Below are positions 25,327-35,308 of a DNA stretch of 64,000 bases, in pieces (position 1 is the stretch's first letter; the number at the start of each line of letters is the position of its first letter). This DNA comes from Polaribacter pacificus (lineage in GTDB: Bacteria > Bacteroidota > Bacteroidia > Flavobacteriales > Flavobacteriaceae). Under the pieces are notes generated by a model. It did no database searches. It saw only the letters and a program-made list of their open reading frames with translations, and was not told where the DNA came from. Location: NCBI RefSeq assembly GCF_038024035.1, contig NZ_CP150664.1, forward strand, positions 310,001 to 374,000, given 5' to 3'. The position numbers were made by a program, and so were the translations under genes.

Positions 25327-27336
25327 ATGAAAAAACTACTTTATTTCTCGTTACTAGTATTGCTGATTGCTTCGTGTAAAACAGATGCAAACTCAGAAAA
25401 AAATAAATTTGATTTTGATGGGATTACAGCTTCCATAAAACCAGGAGATAACTTCTTTGAACACGTTAACAAGCAATGGCTAGACAATGCTGTAATTGCA
25501 GATGATCAAGTAGGAGTTGGCTCGTATAGTTTTTTAAATATTCCACAAAAAAAGCTATTAGAAAATATCCTAACCGAAGTTGCCTCAGGGATTCATCCAG
25601 AGGGAAGTATTGAGCAAAAAGTTGGTGATTTTTACAGATCAGGTATGGATGTAGCTACCATTAACCAAAGAGGTTATCAGCCTATAAAACCAATTTTACA
25701 AGAGATTGAAACCATAAAGAATGTGTCTGATTTAATGAACTTTGTAACCAAAGAAATTAGTACTGGTAATACTTCAATCATCAGTATGGGTGTTTCTCCA
25801 GATAATGAAAATAGCAGCATTAATATTTTGCATTTTGGTCAGGCGGGTTTAGGTCTACCAGATCGTGATTTTTATTTTAAAACAGATTCAGTCTCTGTAG
25901 CCATTCAAAAAGCCTATCAAGAATACCTTAGCAGCTTATTTACATTGTCAGAAAGTAAAAACGCTGCCAATAATGCCGCAACAGTGTATGCTATTGAAAA
26001 GAAACTTGCAGCAGCACACAAAACTAGAATAGAGCGAAGAAATGTAAAAGCCAATTACAATAAAATGACGGTTGCATCTCTAAATAAAAGCCAAACCAAT
26101 ATCGGTTGGTCAAGAATGTTACAAGAGTTACACCTAGAAGCAACCGAAGTAGATATAAAACAACCAGCCTACTATAAGACTTTAAATTCATTGCTGGTTT
26201 CAATCCCGATTTCGGAGTGGAAAACCTATCTTAAGGCCAGTACCTTAGCCAACTATTCAGATATTTTGAGCAAGGATTTTGAAGATGCAAATTTTGAATA
26301 CGCAAAAGTACTTTATGGACAATCAAGCCAACAAACAAGAGCCCAATTAATGGTGCAAAAAGTTGATAGACAATTGGGGTTTGCACTGGGCCAATTGTAT
26401 GTAAAAAGGTATTTTAATGAGGCTGCAAAAAAGCGTGTATTAGATTTGGTTAACAATTTGCAAAAAGCATTTGAAAACAGAATCAATGAGTTGGATTGGA
26501 TGAGTGATATAACCAAACAGCAAGCCAAAGAAAAGCTTTATGCAATCACTAAGAAAATTGGATACCCAGATGTATGGAGAGCGTACGATGTAAAAATTAA
26601 CAAGGATACGTATTTTGAAAATGTGCTTGCTCTCAACAAGAATCAATATCAGTACCAAGCAAATCAATTAAACAAAGCACCCAATAAAGACCGTTGGGGA
26701 ACCACACCATCAACAGTAACAGCTTATTACAATCCACCACTTAATGAAATTGTTTTTCCTGCCGGGATCTTACAGTTTCCTTATTTTGATGTGGATGCAG
26801 ATGATGCTATTAACTATGGAGGAATCGGGATGGTTATTGGACATGAGCTAACACATGCCTTTGATGATCAAGGCGCTCAGTTTGATAAGGACGGAAATGT
26901 AAAAAATTGGTGGACTGATGAAGACTTTACCAAGTTTAAAGCAAAGACCCAGCAAATGATTGATCGATATAGTTCTTTTACCGTGCTAGAGGGTCTTCAC
27001 TTACAAGGTGCCTTAACGGTTGGAGAAAACACGGCAGATAATGGAGGAATCTCTATTGCATATGATGCCTTTAAATTAACAGAACAAGGAAAAGGAAATA
27101 CCAAGATTCAAGGGTTTACACCAGATCAACGTTTTTTTATGTCCATAGCGAGAATCTGGCGTGTAAAAACCAGAGATGCCTATTTGCGTAACTATATTAA
27201 AACCAATTCACATTCACCACCGGTATGGCGTGTAAATGGTCCATTGATGAATTTTACGCCTTTTTATACCGCTTTTGATGTGCAACCAGGGGATAAAAAC
27301 TACAAAGCAACTGAAGAAAGAATTAAGATTTGGTAG
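25327..27336 (+). CDS. M13 family metalloendopeptidase lipoprotein (PepO/neprilysin-like)
   Basis: Zinc endopeptidase of the neprilysin family, 669 residues. The signal has a lipobox (MKKLLYFSLLVLLIASCKTD), so it is membrane-anchored outside the cytoplasm. The M13 N-domain begins PGDNFFEHVNKQWLDN. The catalytic site is HELTH at 506-510, third zinc ligand E567 in GENTADNGG (567-571), with NAYYNP-like TAYYNPPLNEIVFPAGILQFPYF before it and a C-terminal PxxxAFxxxxGD-like segment, here FTPFYTAFDVQPGD. These define M13 rather than thermolysin-type enzymes. It is preceded by a good promoter and probably processes secreted peptides. Confidence 0.95.
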   Translation: MKKLLYFSLLVLLIASCKTDANSEKNKFDFDGITASIKPGDNFFEHVNKQWLDNAVIADDQVGVGSYSFLNIPQKKLLENILTEVASGIHPEGSIEQKVGDFYRSGMDVATINQRGYQPIKPILQEIETIKNVSDLMNFVTKEISTGNTSIISMGVSPDNENSSINILHFGQAGLGLPDRDFYFKTDSVSVAIQKAYQEYLSSLFTLSESKNAANNAATVYAIEKKLAAAHKTRIERRNVKANYNKMTVASLNKSQTNIGWSRMLQELHLEATEVDIKQPAYYKTLNSLLVSIPISEWKTYLKASTLANYSDILSKDFEDANFEYAKVLYGQSSQQTRAQLMVQKVDRQLGFALGQLYVKRYFNEAAKKRVLDLVNNLQKAFENRINELDWMSDITKQQAKEKLYAITKKIGYPDVWRAYDVKINKDTYFENVLALNKNQYQYQANQLNKAPNKDRWGTTPSTVTAYYNPPLNEIVFPAGILQFPYFDVDADDAINYGGIGMVIGHELTHAFDDQGAQFDKDGNVKNWWTDEDFTKFKAKTQQMIDRYSSFTVLEGLHLQGALTVGENTADNGGISIAYDAFKLTEQGKGNTKIQGFTPDQRFFMSIARIWRVKTRDAYLRNYIKTNSHSPPVWRVNGPLMNFTPFYTAFDVQPGDKNYKATEERIKIW

Positions 27337-27395
27337 GTTATTAATCAGAGAGAGCTTTATTAGGCAATAAAAAAGAGAAAAAACGTTTAATATTC

Positions 27396-27403
27396 TATAT
27401 TTG
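27396..27403 (+). promoter_or_regulatory. -7 box TATATTTG for the AraC-type gene
   Basis: TAnnTTTG match 17 bp before ATG 27421. No -33 TTG is properly spaced. Confidence 0.45.
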
Positions 27404-27420
27404 TTGTATTCAATATTCAT

Positions 27421-28476
27421 ATGATACTAAACAACCCCTTATTATTTTTCCTTTGTTCAATAGGCGTTTTTAATGGTTTTTTAGTAAGCCTGTATTTTTT
27501 GTTTTTTTCGAAGCAAAAAAAGGTCCAAAACTTCTTTTTAGGTTCCTTACTCTTGTTGTTGAGTATTCGAATCGGAAAATCGGTGTATTCACTTGCTACA
27601 GCTAGAGAAGAGCGTGATTTGTTTATTTTACAAATAGGTTTGTCTGCGTGTTTTTTGATTGGAGTCTCTGTTTTTTATTATTTAAAAGCATCGGTAGAAA
27701 ACACAAAAAAAATCCCTGTCTTTTGGAAAGTTCATATTGTATTCTTAGTGCTATTTATATTTATAGTAGGACTTATAAAACCCTATGCAACTCATGTAGT
27801 TTTTTGGAATACCTACTTTGTTCCTTTTATTTATACAGTTTGGGGAGTGTATTTGCTAAGCTCAATACTTGTTTTAAAGACTGTTTTTTATAATTTCTTT
27901 AGTAAAAACAACCGTTGCACAACTTCTGAGCTCTGGTTAATTGCTGTTTTAATTGCAAATAGTTTAATTTTTGCAGCGTATATTGTTGGGTATTTTTACT
28001 TGTACTTGGTGGGTACGATTACTTTTTCTATCGTTTTTTATGCTCTGCTAATCTTTTTGTTGTTTAAGAAAAACAGAGAGGACATTTTTAGAGACATTCC
28101 AGAAAAATACCAGGCAAAAAAGATAGAAAAAACCGAGGCAAGTCAGTTAGGAATTCAGCTAAACTCGGTTATGACTCAAAAGCTCTTTCATAAAAACTCA
28201 GAGGTTAAAATTCAGCATATTGCCAAAGAACTCGATATCTCATCACACAAACTGTCTCAGTTTTTAAATGATAACCTAGGTAAAAGCTTTGCTTTATTCA
28301 TTAATGAGTATCGCATTGAAGAAGCAAAGACTTTGATAAAAGAAAAAGACCATTTTACGCTTGAGGCGATTGGTTTTGAATCTGGATTCAGTTCAAAATC
28401 AACCTTTTATGCAACCTTCAAAAAGCTTGTAGGGCTTACGCCTGCAGCCTATAAAAAACAAGCTAAGCAAACATAA
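27421..28476 (+). CDS. AraC-family regulator with membrane sensor domain
   Basis: A 351-residue protein: about seven hydrophobic helices in residues 1-215 (PLLFFLCSIGVFNGFLVSLYF, FFLGSLLLLLSIRIG, LSACFLIGVSVFYYL and so on), then a cytoplasmic AraC DNA-binding domain at about 245-350 with two HTHs (VKIQHIAKELDISSHKLSQFLNDNLGKSF and FTLEAIGFESGFSSKSTFYATFKKLVGLTPAAYKK). This is a one-component membrane regulator typical of Flavobacteriia. It precedes the NTF2-like and DUF5916 genes on the same strand by about 100 bp, so they are candidate targets. Confidence 0.9.
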   Translation: MILNNPLLFFLCSIGVFNGFLVSLYFLFFSKQKKVQNFFLGSLLLLLSIRIGKSVYSLATAREERDLFILQIGLSACFLIGVSVFYYLKASVENTKKIPVFWKVHIVFLVLFIFIVGLIKPYATHVVFWNTYFVPFIYTVWGVYLLSSILVLKTVFYNFFSKNNRCTTSELWLIAVLIANSLIFAAYIVGYFYLYLVGTITFSIVFYALLIFLLFKKNREDIFRDIPEKYQAKKIEKTEASQLGIQLNSVMTQKLFHKNSEVKIQHIAKELDISSHKLSQFLNDNLGKSFALFINEYRIEEAKTLIKEKDHFTLEAIGFESGFSSKSTFYATFKKLVGLTPAAYKKQAKQT

Positions 28477-28572
28477 ATACTCCAATTTTATAATATTGGA
28501 CAACTGTATTATAAATGCTCACTACTTTTTTTGATTGATTTTAGAGATTTGAGAAACTTTTAAAATTAAATC

Positions 28573-29004
28573 ATGAAAAAACTCATTTTAGGATGCCTAT
28601 TATTGATGACAATTCAATTGGCAAAAGCTCAAACCGATCATTTACAAGTCGAGAAAACACTTCAAAACTATATTGAAGGAAGTTCTTACAATAAGTTAGA
28701 TTTGTTAAAATCTGCATTTGCAGAAAATGCAACGTTGTATTTAACCATGGGTACAGGTGTCTTTAAAAGACTAAGCCCTGCTGATTATGCCGAACTTTTT
28801 AAAAACAATCCTTCAGGAAAATTTAATGGAAGATATGGCAAAGTCTTATCAGTAAGCTTGATTAAAGACATCGCCACCGCAAAAGTTGAGATTCGCATCC
28901 CAGCAAGAAAAATGGTTTATATAGATTTGTTTCTCTTAAAAAGAACGGATTCTGGTTGGAAAATAATTAGTAAAACAGCAACAAGAATCGATGATGCTAA
29001 TTAA
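28573..29004 (+). CDS. Exported NTF2-like (SnoaL/lumazine-binding-like) protein
   Basis: A 143-residue protein with a signal peptide (MKKLILGCLLLMTIQLAKAQ) and an NTF2-like cone fold: helix QVEKTLQNYIEGSSYNKLDLLKSAFAENATLYL, then alternating strands ending in FLLKRTDSGWKIISKTATRI. These small pockets bind or convert small molecules; no catalytic residue can be claimed. It overlaps the DUF5916 gene by 14 bp, so the products probably work together in the periplasm. Confidence 0.8.
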   Translation: MKKLILGCLLLMTIQLAKAQTDHLQVEKTLQNYIEGSSYNKLDLLKSAFAENATLYLTMGTGVFKRLSPADYAELFKNNPSGKFNGRYGKVLSVSLIKDIATAKVEIRIPARKMVYIDLFLLKRTDSGWKIISKTATRIDDAN

Positions 29005-31180
29005 ACAAACTTTAAAGAATCTCGTTCATTACCTTTTGTTCTTTTGCTTTTTAAGTTCAGTAGCTCAAACATCAAAAATTAATTTTGTTGATACAGAGAT
29101 TGTTGTTGATGGAAATTTTGATGAAGCTGTTTGGTCTCAAATACCTGAACATACCGGCTTTTACAATTATTTACCTACAGATATTGGTTTGGCTAAAAAT
29201 CAAACAGTTGTAAAAATATTTCACAACGGAACCTATTTGTACCTAAGTGCTGTTTATAACGATACCACGGAGAAAAATCAAGTAAGTACATTAAAAAGAG
29301 ATGTTTCTATTGCTTTGAGTGATGCTTTTGTAATGGTTTTTGATACGCAGAATCAACAACAAAATGGGTATTTATTTGCAGTAAATGCCTTAGGCAACCA
29401 AACCGATGGATTAATTGGTAGAAACAATGAAGCTTATAACTTAAGCTTTAGTTGGAATGCTATTTGGCAATCAAAAGTACAAGTAAATGGAAAAAAGAAG
29501 CACTATGAAGTTGCCATTCCTTTAAAGTCTTTAAATTTTGACAAGAAAAACCCTGTTTTTGGTGTACAATTTTATGTGAGAGATATAAAGAACAACTCCT
29601 GGACCATCTTAAAAAATGTCAAACGTAATTATGCCAGTTTAGATTTGCGTTTTACGGAGAAGTTTTTGGTGGCCAATTTACCCAATGCTTCAACAACAAA
29701 ATTTTCTGTTACTCCTTCATTAACTGCAAATTATCAAAATAATGTTGCCAAAAGAGAAGAAGAATTTAACTTGAAACCCAGTTTAGATATTCAGTACAAC
29801 CTTAGTTCCTCTTTAAAATTAGATGCAACGCTCAATCCTGATTTTTCACAGATTGATGTAGATCAACAAGTGGCCAACTTGACTCGGTTTGCAGTAAATT
29901 TTCCAGAAAGACGCAATTTTTTTCTTGAAAATGCTGATTTGTTTTCAAACCTAGGGGTAGCTGGTGTTAATCCATTTTACTCAAGGAGGATAGGAGCAGA
30001 AAGTCCTGTTTCCTTTGGGTTTAAACTATCCGGTAATCTAACACCGAATACTCGAATTGGTGTTTTAAATGCGCAAACAAAAAATAAAAAGCAGGTAGGC
30101 ATACCCTCACAAAATTTTGGTGTCTTTGTTGCAGAACATCAGCTTAGTAAAAACTTTACAGCTACTGGGTTTTTTATAAACCGCCAAGAAACCAGCACCG
30201 ATCACAACACAAATAATGATTATAATCGCGTAGTTGGAAGTAATCTAGCATACAAATCAAACAATAACAATTGGTTTGGTTTGCTAAATTTAGGTAAGAG
30301 TTTTAACGATGGTTTGTCAAATGCCAATGGGTTTTATAATGCTGGATTGTGGTTTAATAAAAGAGGTTTAAGATGGAACGCTTCTATAAAAAAAGTAGAG
30401 AAAAACTATTTAACTGATGTTGGCTTTGTTCCTCGTCTCTATCATTTTGATGCCATTGCTAATCGTACCTATAGAGAAGGTTATGATGAGTTTGCCTCTG
30501 GAATTGTCTATGAAAAATTTTATGATAAGTCAAAAACACTAAATTCTATTCGCTTTTTAAATTATAGCAATAACAGTTATTTTGATGATTCAGGGGCAAT
30601 AACTCAATCGACACATGCAGTAAATTCTGCACTTTTCTTTAAAGATTTGTCTTCTATCTATTATGTCTATACCTACAATAAGGTAGTCTTAAAATACGGC
30701 TTTTCTCCGTTGAGTAATGGAGGGGTAATTGAGCCAGAGTCTTATGGATTTGGACTTCTTAAGATCGGCTATAACTCACCAAGCAATCAGCGATTTAATT
30801 ATAGGTTAAACCTACAAAAAGGTAGTTACTATAAGGGAGAACGGATGGCTTTTGGAGCTTATTTAAATTACCAATTACTTCCATTTGCAAATTTAGAGCT
30901 ATCCTATGATGTAAATAAAATAGACTTAAAGCATTTGGGAAAAGAAAGTTTTCATCTCACTCGATTCACTGGAGAAGTATTCTTTAACAATAGGTTTAAC
31001 TGGACTACTTATTTACAGGTAAATACCCAAACAGATAATTTTAATATAAACACTAGACTACAATGGGAGTACAAGCCCTTAAGTTATATGTATGTCGTAG
31101 TCTCAGATAACTTTAATGAAACTTTGAAAAGAACAAATTGGGGAATTGCTTTTAAAATGAATTACCGATTTGATTTTTAA
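28991..31180 (+). CDS. DUF5916 family protein (CBM9-like domain plus outer-membrane barrel)
   Basis: A 729-residue exported protein. A signal-like N-terminus is followed by a carbohydrate-binding family 9-like sandwich (about 25-220: FVDTEIVVDGNFDEAVWSQIPEHTGF, VKIFHNGTYLYLSAVYNDT, SDAFVMVFDTQ, YEVAIPLKSLNF). The DUF5916 region then has LDATLNPDFSQIDVDQQVANLTRFAVNFPERRNFFLENADLF and YSRRIG, leading into a long beta-barrel ending in aromatic F/Y/D (KMNYRFDF), the usual outer-membrane barrel signal. The family occurs widely in Bacteroidetes; substrate and role are unknown. The start overlaps the NTF2-like gene; ATG 28994 is also possible. Confidence 0.85.
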   Translation: MMLIKQTLKNLVHYLLFFCFLSSVAQTSKINFVDTEIVVDGNFDEAVWSQIPEHTGFYNYLPTDIGLAKNQTVVKIFHNGTYLYLSAVYNDTTEKNQVSTLKRDVSIALSDAFVMVFDTQNQQQNGYLFAVNALGNQTDGLIGRNNEAYNLSFSWNAIWQSKVQVNGKKKHYEVAIPLKSLNFDKKNPVFGVQFYVRDIKNNSWTILKNVKRNYASLDLRFTEKFLVANLPNASTTKFSVTPSLTANYQNNVAKREEEFNLKPSLDIQYNLSSSLKLDATLNPDFSQIDVDQQVANLTRFAVNFPERRNFFLENADLFSNLGVAGVNPFYSRRIGAESPVSFGFKLSGNLTPNTRIGVLNAQTKNKKQVGIPSQNFGVFVAEHQLSKNFTATGFFINRQETSTDHNTNNDYNRVVGSNLAYKSNNNNWFGLLNLGKSFNDGLSNANGFYNAGLWFNKRGLRWNASIKKVEKNYLTDVGFVPRLYHFDAIANRTYREGYDEFASGIVYEKFYDKSKTLNSIRFLNYSNNSYFDDSGAITQSTHAVNSALFFKDLSSIYYVYTYNKVVLKYGFSPLSNGGVIEPESYGFGLLKIGYNSPSNQRFNYRLNLQKGSYYKGERMAFGAYLNYQLLPFANLELSYDVNKIDLKHLGKESFHLTRFTGEVFFNNRFNWTTYLQVNTQTDNFNINTRLQWEYKPLSYMYVVVSDNFNETLKRTNWGIAFKMNYRFDF

Positions 31181-31230
31181 AACAAGCTCTTTTTTACGAG
31201 CTCATAATAACTATTACTCACAGGAAATAT

Positions 31231-31261
31231 AAAGGCAGAGACTTGCAGGTTTCTGCCTTTT
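31231..31261 (+). terminator. Probable terminator
   Basis: AAAGGCAGA paired with TCTGCCTTT across a loop of about 12 bp, followed by a short T-run. It lies 50 bp after the DUF5916 stop. Confidence 0.6.
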
Positions 31262-31350
31262 AAGCCTGTTACTTTGGTTTATTTATAGTAATTTATATAT
31301 TAACTAGCTTGCAAAATGTAACAATACCGTTTCTGAACAGTCTTTGAGGT

Positions 31351-32988
31351 ATGCGACACGTTATTCTAATTAAACACAGATATCTACTAGTACTAATTGT
31401 TTTCTGCACTCTTTGCATCTCTTGCAAGCCTAGCAAGGTAGCCCCTACGCAAGTAGCAAATACGATCACTTTTACAAAAAATACAGAAGGATCTCAGTTA
31501 GTAGACACGACTGCTCTCAATCATTTTTTACTACAAGCTGACTCAAAGTTAGCTATAGAGTTTACATTAGATCAGCCACTGGTAAAAGACTTACAAGACT
31601 TGGCTCCAACAGAAACTGTAGATGAATTGCTAACCAAAGGAAATTTTCAGTTTACTTTTAAGGTGGATGGCAAAACTGTTTATGTAGAAGATTTGAGTAA
31701 AGGAGCTGGCTCTAGTGATGCTAAGAAAAATCAGTTAATTTATAGAGTTCCTTTAATACACCCAGAACCTCTAGATTTTTGGGGTTGGTTTATGTGGTTA
31801 AAATTCATGAAACTTCACGGAGGTAGAGATGCTTTGTACACTGGTGATCACAAGCTTCGGGTAGAAGTACGTGGGTATGTCAATACTACAGAGAAAAAGC
31901 TAAGCCCTGTATTGGCAGAAGGAACCATTGATGTATCGGTAGCAGATTTACCCTATGATCAAAAGCTAGTTCCTATTCAAAGAATTGAGCCCACTCAAGA
32001 TTTTAAGATAGCAGCCTCTTCTTATAATTATAAGAAAATTCAAGAGCTCAACAAAAAAATTGCTCAAGGACGTTTTGAAAACATCAATGGAATTGTAGTC
32101 CTTAAAAACAATGAATTACTTATAGAAGAATATTTTAACGGCACTAAGAGATCTAGTCTTCACGATGCGAGGTCGGTTGGAAAAAGTATCGCATCTACTG
32201 TGATGGGGATTGCCATTGATGAAAAATACATCAAAAGTGAAAACAGTAAACTCAACGAGTTTTATCAATTAAAAAACTATCAGAATTACAGTCAAAAAAA
32301 AGAAGAAGTAACTATAAAATCATTATTAACGATGAGTTCTACATTTGTGGGTGATGATGATAACATGAGTAGTTTAGGAAACGAAGAATTAATGTATCCT
32401 ACCAAAAACTGGCTAAAATTTGCCCTAGACCTGCCTATGGAAGAAGCTAAGGTTATTGAAAAAGACTATAGTTATTTTACAGCTGGAGTTATTATTTTGG
32501 GAGATTTACTAGAAAAATCTGTACCCAATGGTCTTGAGGCCTATACAGATAAAAAATTGTTTAAGCCTTTGCAGATTAATCAATACAAATGGCAGTACAC
32601 TCCTCAAGGAGTTGCAAATACAGCTGGAGGAATTCAGTTAAGCGCTTTGGATTTTGCAAAATTTGGTCAACTGTATAAGAACAAAGGACGTTGGAATGGA
32701 GCCCAAATTGTATCATCAGATTGGGTAGAAAAGAGTCTGTCAAAACAAGTAAAACAGCCCCATGCTGATTGGTATGGATATTTATTTTGGAACAAAGAGT
32801 ATACAGTAGCTGGTAAAAAATATGAAGTTGCTTTTAGCAATGGCAATGGAGGAAATAAGATTTTTATTTTTAAAGACCTTCCTTTTGTGATTGTGCTAAC
32901 TGCATCGTCCTATAATTTACCATACGCGCACTCAGATGCAGATTTGATGATGGTTAATTATATCTTACCCGCCATACTTGATTATTAA
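31351..32988 (+). CDS. Serine hydrolase lipoprotein, class C beta-lactamase fold
   Basis: A 545-residue lipoprotein (lipobox LCISC, Cys25). A ~210-residue N-terminal extension of unknown fold is followed by a beta-lactamase/penicillin-binding domain (about 235-540). The catalytic SxxK is S275-V-G-K278 in ARSVGKSIAS; the second motif reads YSYFTAG, so the usual Y-x-N Asn is not seen at that place; the third strand motif region is FSNGNGGNKIF in place of KTG or HTG. It resembles bacterial esterases and D-aminopeptidases of the EstB/6-aminohexanoate hydrolase group more than true beta-lactamases. It is probably an envelope esterase or peptidase; the substrate is unknown. Confidence 0.85.
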   Translation: MRHVILIKHRYLLVLIVFCTLCISCKPSKVAPTQVANTITFTKNTEGSQLVDTTALNHFLLQADSKLAIEFTLDQPLVKDLQDLAPTETVDELLTKGNFQFTFKVDGKTVYVEDLSKGAGSSDAKKNQLIYRVPLIHPEPLDFWGWFMWLKFMKLHGGRDALYTGDHKLRVEVRGYVNTTEKKLSPVLAEGTIDVSVADLPYDQKLVPIQRIEPTQDFKIAASSYNYKKIQELNKKIAQGRFENINGIVVLKNNELLIEEYFNGTKRSSLHDARSVGKSIASTVMGIAIDEKYIKSENSKLNEFYQLKNYQNYSQKKEEVTIKSLLTMSSTFVGDDDNMSSLGNEELMYPTKNWLKFALDLPMEEAKVIEKDYSYFTAGVIILGDLLEKSVPNGLEAYTDKKLFKPLQINQYKWQYTPQGVANTAGGIQLSALDFAKFGQLYKNKGRWNGAQIVSSDWVEKSLSKQVKQPHADWYGYLFWNKEYTVAGKKYEVAFSNGNGGNKIFIFKDLPFVIVLTASSYNLPYAHSDADLMMVNYILPAILDY

Positions 32989-33005
32989 GAAAGTAAGTAG
33001 CTTTA

Positions 33006-34127
33006 TTAATTGGTTTTTTTATAGCTCCAAACTGCCAAGCCATTCATTACTAGTGCGTACAGCAGAGTTTTAGACAATTGGGGTACTATATCCATAAAAC
33101 CAGAACCTTTTAGCATCACCATTCGCATGACTTCTACAAAGTACTTTATAGGGTTAAATTCTGTCATAAACTGAGCCCATTTAGGCATGCTTTCTATCGG
33201 TGTAAACAAGCCACTCATCAATATAAAGATTACAGTAAAGAACCAAGAAATAAACATAGCCTGTTGCTGGGTTTCAGTATAATTTGAGATAAATAAACCT
33301 ATCCCCAAAATAACCAAAATGTAAATAGAAGTGTAGAGATACATCAGTAGCAAGCTACCGACCATGGGAACGTTAAAAATAAGCTTGGCAATTATAAGAC
33401 CTACTGTTAGCAAGCCCAATCCAATTACCCAAAACGGAAATAGTTTCCCGATAATAAATTGACTTTTTTTAATTGGAGTTACATTAATTTGCTCTAAAGT
33501 ACCAATCTCTTTTTCGCGAACGATGTTCATCCCTGAGAGAAACAAAGTAATCATTGTGACTAGTAATACCAGTATCCCTGGTACCATATAGGTTTTGTAA
33601 TTTAGGGTTTGATTGTACCAAAAGAGAGGAATGCTCTTAATGCTTGCCGGTTGGTTTTGCAAATCAGCTGGTTGCATTAGTTTCATTTTTACATCTTGAT
33701 TAAAACGCTGAATAATTTGTAGTGCATACACCTTTTGTACACCTGCAGCAGCACCATCAATAGCGTTGATGAGTATACCCAGATGGTTGCTCTTTTCTTT
33801 TTGTAGATCGCGTTCAAAATGAGTAGGAATCTCTAGAATAACATTGACTTCTCCATTTAACATAGCAGAACTTGCTACAGTTTCTGATTGATAATCTGCT
33901 AGGACGTTAAAATACGTAGAAGCATTAAATTTTTCTATCAATGCTCTTGAACTTGGGCTGTGGTCTTTATCAATATAGCCAAACTTAATGTTTTTAACTT
34001 CAAAGGTAGCCGCATTTGATAAAATGACGAGTTGGAGTAGAGGTAAGATAAAAATAATAGGCAGCATTCCTTTATTTCTAAAGATCTGCTTAAACTCCTT
34101 TTGTATGATGTATAGTATGGTTTTCAT
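33006..34127 (-). CDS. ABC-2 type transporter permease (YbhR/YhhJ-like)
   Basis: A 373-residue exporter permease: N-terminal helix (EFKQIFRNKGMLPIIFILPLLQLVIL), a large extracytoplasmic domain (about 50-170) and five C-terminal helices with the ABC-2 signature NIVREKEIGTLEQINVTPIKKSQFIIGKLFPFW. It is last in the seven-gene efflux operon and pairs with the permease gene just upstream. Start 34127 lies 4 bp after the stop of that gene; the longer frame from 34172 overlaps its coding end and has no family similarity. Probable export of drugs or lipophilic compounds with the adjacent ATPases. Confidence 0.9.
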   Translation of the reverse strand: MKTILYIIQKEFKQIFRNKGMLPIIFILPLLQLVILSNAATFEVKNIKFGYIDKDHSPSSRALIEKFNASTYFNVLADYQSETVASSAMLNGEVNVILEIPTHFERDLQKEKSNHLGILINAIDGAAAGVQKVYALQIIQRFNQDVKMKLMQPADLQNQPASIKSIPLFWYNQTLNYKTYMVPGILVLLVTMITLFLSGMNIVREKEIGTLEQINVTPIKKSQFIIGKLFPFWVIGLGLLTVGLIIAKLIFNVPMVGSLLLMYLYTSIYILVILGIGLFISNYTETQQQAMFISWFFTVIFILMSGLFTPIESMPKWAQFMTEFNPIKYFVEVMRMVMLKGSGFMDIVPQLSKTLLYALVMNGLAVWSYKKTN

Positions 34128-34131
34128 TGTT

Positions 34132-35238
34132 TTACTCCAGTCTAATTTTGTATTTCTTGATGCTAATCGCAATAAAAAGTAAGGTCATCCCAAATAAGAT
34201 AAAGGTTTCTTTCCACAGGTATTCTATGCCTACACCTTTTAGCATAATACCTTTAATAATGATGATAAACCACTTGGCGGGTATGATATTACTAATTAGC
34301 TGAAGCGGTAGAGGCATACTTGATATTGGAAAAATAAAGCCAGATAACAGAATCACAGGAAGCATTAATCCCATTAAAGAAATCATCATTGCACTTTGTT
34401 GAGTTGCGGCAATGGTAGAAATTAAGATCCCTAAAGCCAAAGCACTTATAATAAAAAGTATGCTCTCAAGTGCTAGTAAAAATAGACTTCCTTGTACAGG
34501 CATATTAAAAATAAAAATGCTTAAAAGCACTATGATTACTGCATTGATTATAGATAAGAAAATATAAGGAAACACCTTTCCAATAATTACCTGGAAAGGT
34601 TTTAAAGGCGATACCAATAAGATTTCCATAGTTCCTAATTCTTTTTCTCTTGAAATAGAAATTGAGGTCATCATAGCAGAGACAAGCATTAAAATAATGG
34701 TCATTACTCCAGGGACAAACATATAAACGCTTTTTAATTCTGAGTTGTAAACCATTCGTGTTTCTGGAACAATCTGATACACAAAAGAAGCGTCTTTATT
34801 TAGTTGTTTTTGATATTGTTGAAGGATGGCATTTACATAATTACTAATGGTGTTTGCTGTATTTGGATCTGTGGCATCAGTAATAATCTGTACCGTAGCC
34901 TGCTTGTTTTTAATGAGTTTGCTGCTAAACTCTTTTTCAAAATTTAAGACAGCTTTTACTCGGCCTTTCTCAAAGATCGATTTAATTTCAGCTTCACTAA
35001 TAATTACTTGTTTAATGCTAAAGTATTTAGAGTCTGCTATTTTAGTAATGATCTCTTTGGTGGTCGCATCCTTTGAATGATCTAACACTGCAATATCCAC
35101 ATTGTTAATCTCATTGGTAATGGCAAAGCCAAAAAGTAAAATTTGAGCAATTGGCATTCCAAAAAGAATAAACAAGGATCTTTTATCCCTAAAGATGTGG
35201 TAGAATTCTTTTTTTATAAAACCTATAAATCGTTTCAT
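34132..35238 (-). CDS. ABC-2 type transporter permease (YbhS-like)
   Basis: A 368-residue permease with the same plan as its neighbour: MKRFIGFIKKEFYHIFRDKRSLFILFGMP, an external domain, then SISREKELGTMEILLVSPLKPFQVIIGKVFPY and several helices with SGFIFPISSMP. In E. coli YbhS and YbhR form the membrane heterodimer of an exporter powered by YbhF. The gene order here (ATPase, ATPase, permease, permease) fits that. A 70-bp gap separates it from the ATPase gene upstream. Confidence 0.9.
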   Translation of the reverse strand: MKRFIGFIKKEFYHIFRDKRSLFILFGMPIAQILLFGFAITNEINNVDIAVLDHSKDATTKEIITKIADSKYFSIKQVIISEAEIKSIFEKGRVKAVLNFEKEFSSKLIKNKQATVQIITDATDPNTANTISNYVNAILQQYQKQLNKDASFVYQIVPETRMVYNSELKSVYMFVPGVMTIILMLVSAMMTSISISREKELGTMEILLVSPLKPFQVIIGKVFPYIFLSIINAVIIVLLSIFIFNMPVQGSLFLLALESILFIISALALGILISTIAATQQSAMMISLMGLMLPVILLSGFIFPISSMPLPLQLISNIIPAKWFIIIIKGIMLKGVGIEYLWKETFILFGMTLLFIAISIKKYKIRLE

Positions 35239-35308
35239 TTATTATTCAGTTGTATGCTTTAACTAATTCTTTTTATCTGTAATACATTGCTTAAAAAATT
35301 CAAGTTTC

